Origin: Microcaldota archaeon
GTDB taxonomy: Archaea; Micrarchaeota; Micrarchaeia; Micrarchaeales; CABMGC01
Assembly: GCA_021851985.1 (NCBI GenBank)
Contig: JAJZOS010000013.1
Location: 1 to 13,337 of the forward strand
DNA length: 13,337 nucleotides
Direction of reading: 5' to 3'
The notes under the pieces were generated by a model. It saw only the letters and a list, made by a program, of their open reading frames with translations. It ran no database searches and had not been told where the DNA came from. Both the position numbers and the translations under genes were made by a program. Shown here in pieces: positions 11,911-13,337 of this stretch (its first letter is position 1; every line of letters starts with the position of its first letter).

Positions 11911-13122
11911 CTATTTTCCTAGAACTCCGTATCCTGAAAGCCTCCATCTCTGTGCAAAGTTCCTCAGCACCGATATCTTCGCGTTTTTGTCAATGCATAC
12001 CGTATGTTTCAGCTCAAGCTGCAGCTTGTCCCTCTTCGCCTTCTTCACGTATCCTACCACTGTACCCGTGCCTATCCCAAGAAGTATTGGCTCGTTTTCC
12101 CTGAAAGCCTGTTTTGGTATGTCGCTTCTGTTCAGCGATACATATGATACATCCAGGGATTGCCTAGATTCCGGAAGTTTTCCTGCAAGTCCGACTATCT
12201 GTCCGACCAATCCGTCTGCCTTTGCGAAAGACGGGTCGATTTCGGTGCCTATTGCAACAAGGCCTCCTGCAATCGCTTCGTCAAGCGTCTCCGATCCTGC
12301 AGAAAGGCTTTCAATCTTCGTGAATATAGGTTCATATACCTCTTTTCGTGTTTTGTCTTTTGCAACGTTTATGCCGGGCCTGATTTCTATCTCATCGCCA
12401 ACCTTGAATTTGCCTCTTATTATGGATCCCCCTACGACTCCTCCGTGCAAATCCTTTATTTTTGTTCCTGGCCTGTTTACGTCGAATGATCTTGCTACGT
12501 ACATTATCGGATCGGATTTCATGTCCCTTTCCGGGATTTTAAGCCTTACTATCTCCTCAAGCACGGCATCCACGTTCACATTCCTGTTGGCCATCACGGG
12601 CACGATTGGCGCATTCTCTATCTTGCTTCCTTTCAGGAACTGTTTTATCTGGTTGTAATGCGCTTTTGCCTTTTCAATTCCTACGATGTCTATTTTGGTC
12701 TGCACTACAACGACTCTGTCTATGTTCAGAGCATTGATTATCATCAAATGCTCTTTGGTCTGCGGCATGGGGCATGGCTCCGTGGATGATATCACAAACA
12801 GCGCAGCGTCTATTATGCTAGATCCTGCTATTGCAGTAGCCATGAGCGTTTCGTGGCCTGGAGAATCGAGAAGCGATATCTTCCTTACTGGCGTAGCAGC
12901 TTTCCCGTCCGCGCATGTAGACGTTGTTGTGTAAAAAACGCTTCCATCCGCTTCGCATTTGCTTATTGTCGCTTCAGCGTATCCGAGCTTTATTGTCATG
13001 CTCCTTTTAACGCTTTCGCTGTGGGTGTCGGTCCATGTATGTGTTATTGCAGCAGTAAGGGTGGTCTTTCCGTGGTCTACATGTCCCAAAGTGCCTATAT
13101 TGAATTCGCTCTGCTTAAGCAT
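11911..13122 (-). CDS. eif2g: Translation initiation factor aIF2, gamma subunit
   Basis: A 403-residue GTPase that, with aIF2 alpha and beta, delivers initiator Met-tRNA to the small ribosomal subunit. GTPase motifs are visible: GHVDHGKT (13-20), switch I MTIKLGYA (42-49), DSPGH (86-90) and QTKID (141-145). The two beta-barrel domains follow, with VARSFDVNRPGT and LHGGVVGGSI typical of aIF2 gamma. The start is ATG 13122: GAGGT lies 5 nt upstream, and the GTPase domain begins only a few residues later, so the upstream-extended frame (from 13197) is not used. The zinc-knuckle region has only two cysteines (C56, C70), where most relatives have two CxxC pairs. It follows rps6e by 22 nt on the same strand, a conserved archaeal operon. 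Confidence 0.96.
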   Translation of the reverse strand: MLKQSEFNIGTLGHVDHGKTTLTAAITHTWTDTHSESVKRSMTIKLGYAEATISKCEADGSVFYTTTSTCADGKAATPVRKISLLDSPGHETLMATAIAGSSIIDAALFVISSTEPCPMPQTKEHLMIINALNIDRVVVVQTKIDIVGIEKAKAHYNQIKQFLKGSKIENAPIVPVMANRNVNVDAVLEEIVRLKIPERDMKSDPIMYVARSFDVNRPGTKIKDLHGGVVGGSIIRGKFKVGDEIEIRPGINVAKDKTRKEVYEPIFTKIESLSAGSETLDEAIAGGLVAIGTEIDPSFAKADGLVGQIVGLAGKLPESRQSLDVSYVSLNRSDIPKQAFRENEPILLGIGTGTVVGYVKKAKRDKLQLELKHTVCIDKNAKISVLRNFAQRWRLSGYGVLGK

Positions 13123-13127
13123 AAAAT

Positions 13128-13132
13128 ACCTC
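13128..13132 (-). promoter_or_regulatory. Shine-Dalgarno for aIF2 gamma
   Basis: On the minus strand GAGGT lies 5 nt before ATG 13122, in the short gap after rps6e. It settles the start against the longer upstream frame that would overlap rps6e. Confidence 0.55.
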
Positions 13133-13144
13133 AAAGATTTATGT

Positions 13145-13336
13145 TTACTCCTTCTTCTCCTTAGGCCTGAATATCTCTTCTGCAGGCTTGCTTCCATATT
13201 CCGTTATCACTGTGTTGATTTGTACAGTGTCGGCGCTTATGGTGCTTCCCCGCACCAGCCTCCTTGTCCTGTATCCTTTTTTAGGATGCCTTATTCCGGG
13301 GCCGCTGCCTATAAGGGGCCTCGCCTTCCTCGTCCC
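13145..13336 (-). CDS. rps6e: Ribosomal protein S6e, C-terminal part (partial)
   Basis: The frame is open at the window edge and ends at TAA (13147-13145); 63 residues are visible. The segment reads SGPGIRHPKKGYRTRR, then LVRGSTISADTVQINTVI, which matches the conserved C-terminal signature of archaeal S6e (R-x-VRGNTIS-x-D-x-VQIN). S6e is a small-subunit ribosomal protein shared by archaea and eukaryotes. The eukaryotic phosphorylated tail is absent, as is normal for archaea. It is the upstream gene of the rps6e-aIF2gamma pair. The start lies outside the window. Confidence 0.9.
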   Translation of the reverse strand, partial: GTRKARPLIGSGPGIRHPKKGYRTRRLVRGSTISADTVQINTVITEYGSKPAEEIFRPKEKKE

Positions 13337-13337
13337 T

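Noticed and set aside
11987..12658. 223-codon + strand frame opposite aIF2 gamma
   Set aside because: It is antisense to a certain gene, serine/proline/phenylalanine-rich shadow composition with no start signals.
13123..13197. N-terminal extension of aIF2 gamma
   Set aside because: It overlaps the end of rps6e in another frame, is rich in R/K/S without family support, and ATG 13122 has a Shine-Dalgarno and the expected N-terminus.

Overview
The window is archaeal chromosomal DNA. It carries ribosomal protein S6e, the gamma subunit of initiation factor aIF2, DNA topoisomerase VI subunit B and a PNO1/Dim2-type KH protein, and several promoters look like archaeal TATA boxes with short or absent leaders. 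Codon use is rich in ATA, AGG and AGA. Compact gene spacing, split genes and many unrecognised small membrane and winged-helix proteins would fit a DPANN archaeon, possibly a Micrarchaeota-like lineage. That placement is inference, because no rRNA or marker tree is available here.

Region 1 (1-6158, + strand) is a run of tightly packed genes. They are the end of a VirB4-type N-terminal domain protein, a VirB4/TraC-type motor ATPase, a 98-residue protein homologous to the C-terminal tail of that ATPase, a zinc-ribbon protein with two membrane segments, a coiled-coil protein with a C-terminal winged helix, a 51-residue basic protein, and an 809-residue surface protein. The surface protein has 21 N-glycosylation sequons outside and a winged-helix-like domain inside. 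I read this as part of a type IV secretion-like (conjugation, DNA-transfer or surface-appendage) apparatus whose other parts lie upstream of the window. Only the ATPase is recognised with confidence; this is the best candidate here for an undescribed system.

Region 2 (6163-8299, - strand) is a two-gene operon, KH protein then top6B. They overlap by 8 nt and a strong Shine-Dalgarno sequence precedes top6B. It converges on region 1 with 4 nt between the stop codons. topVI subunit A is not adjacent.

Region 3 (8300-11895, + strand) holds genes that appear to be transcribed separately: a glucosamine-6-phosphate deaminase, a coiled-coil/winged-helix protein preceded by an array of 11-bp repeats and followed by a GC-rich hairpin, a DHH/DHHA1 phosphoesterase, and a membrane-anchored transglutaminase-like protein.

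Region 4 (11911-13337, - strand) is the rps6e-aIF2gamma translation operon, with rps6e cut by the window edge. No tRNA, rRNA, CRISPR array or insertion sequence was seen. No gene-free stretch exceeds about 130 bases.
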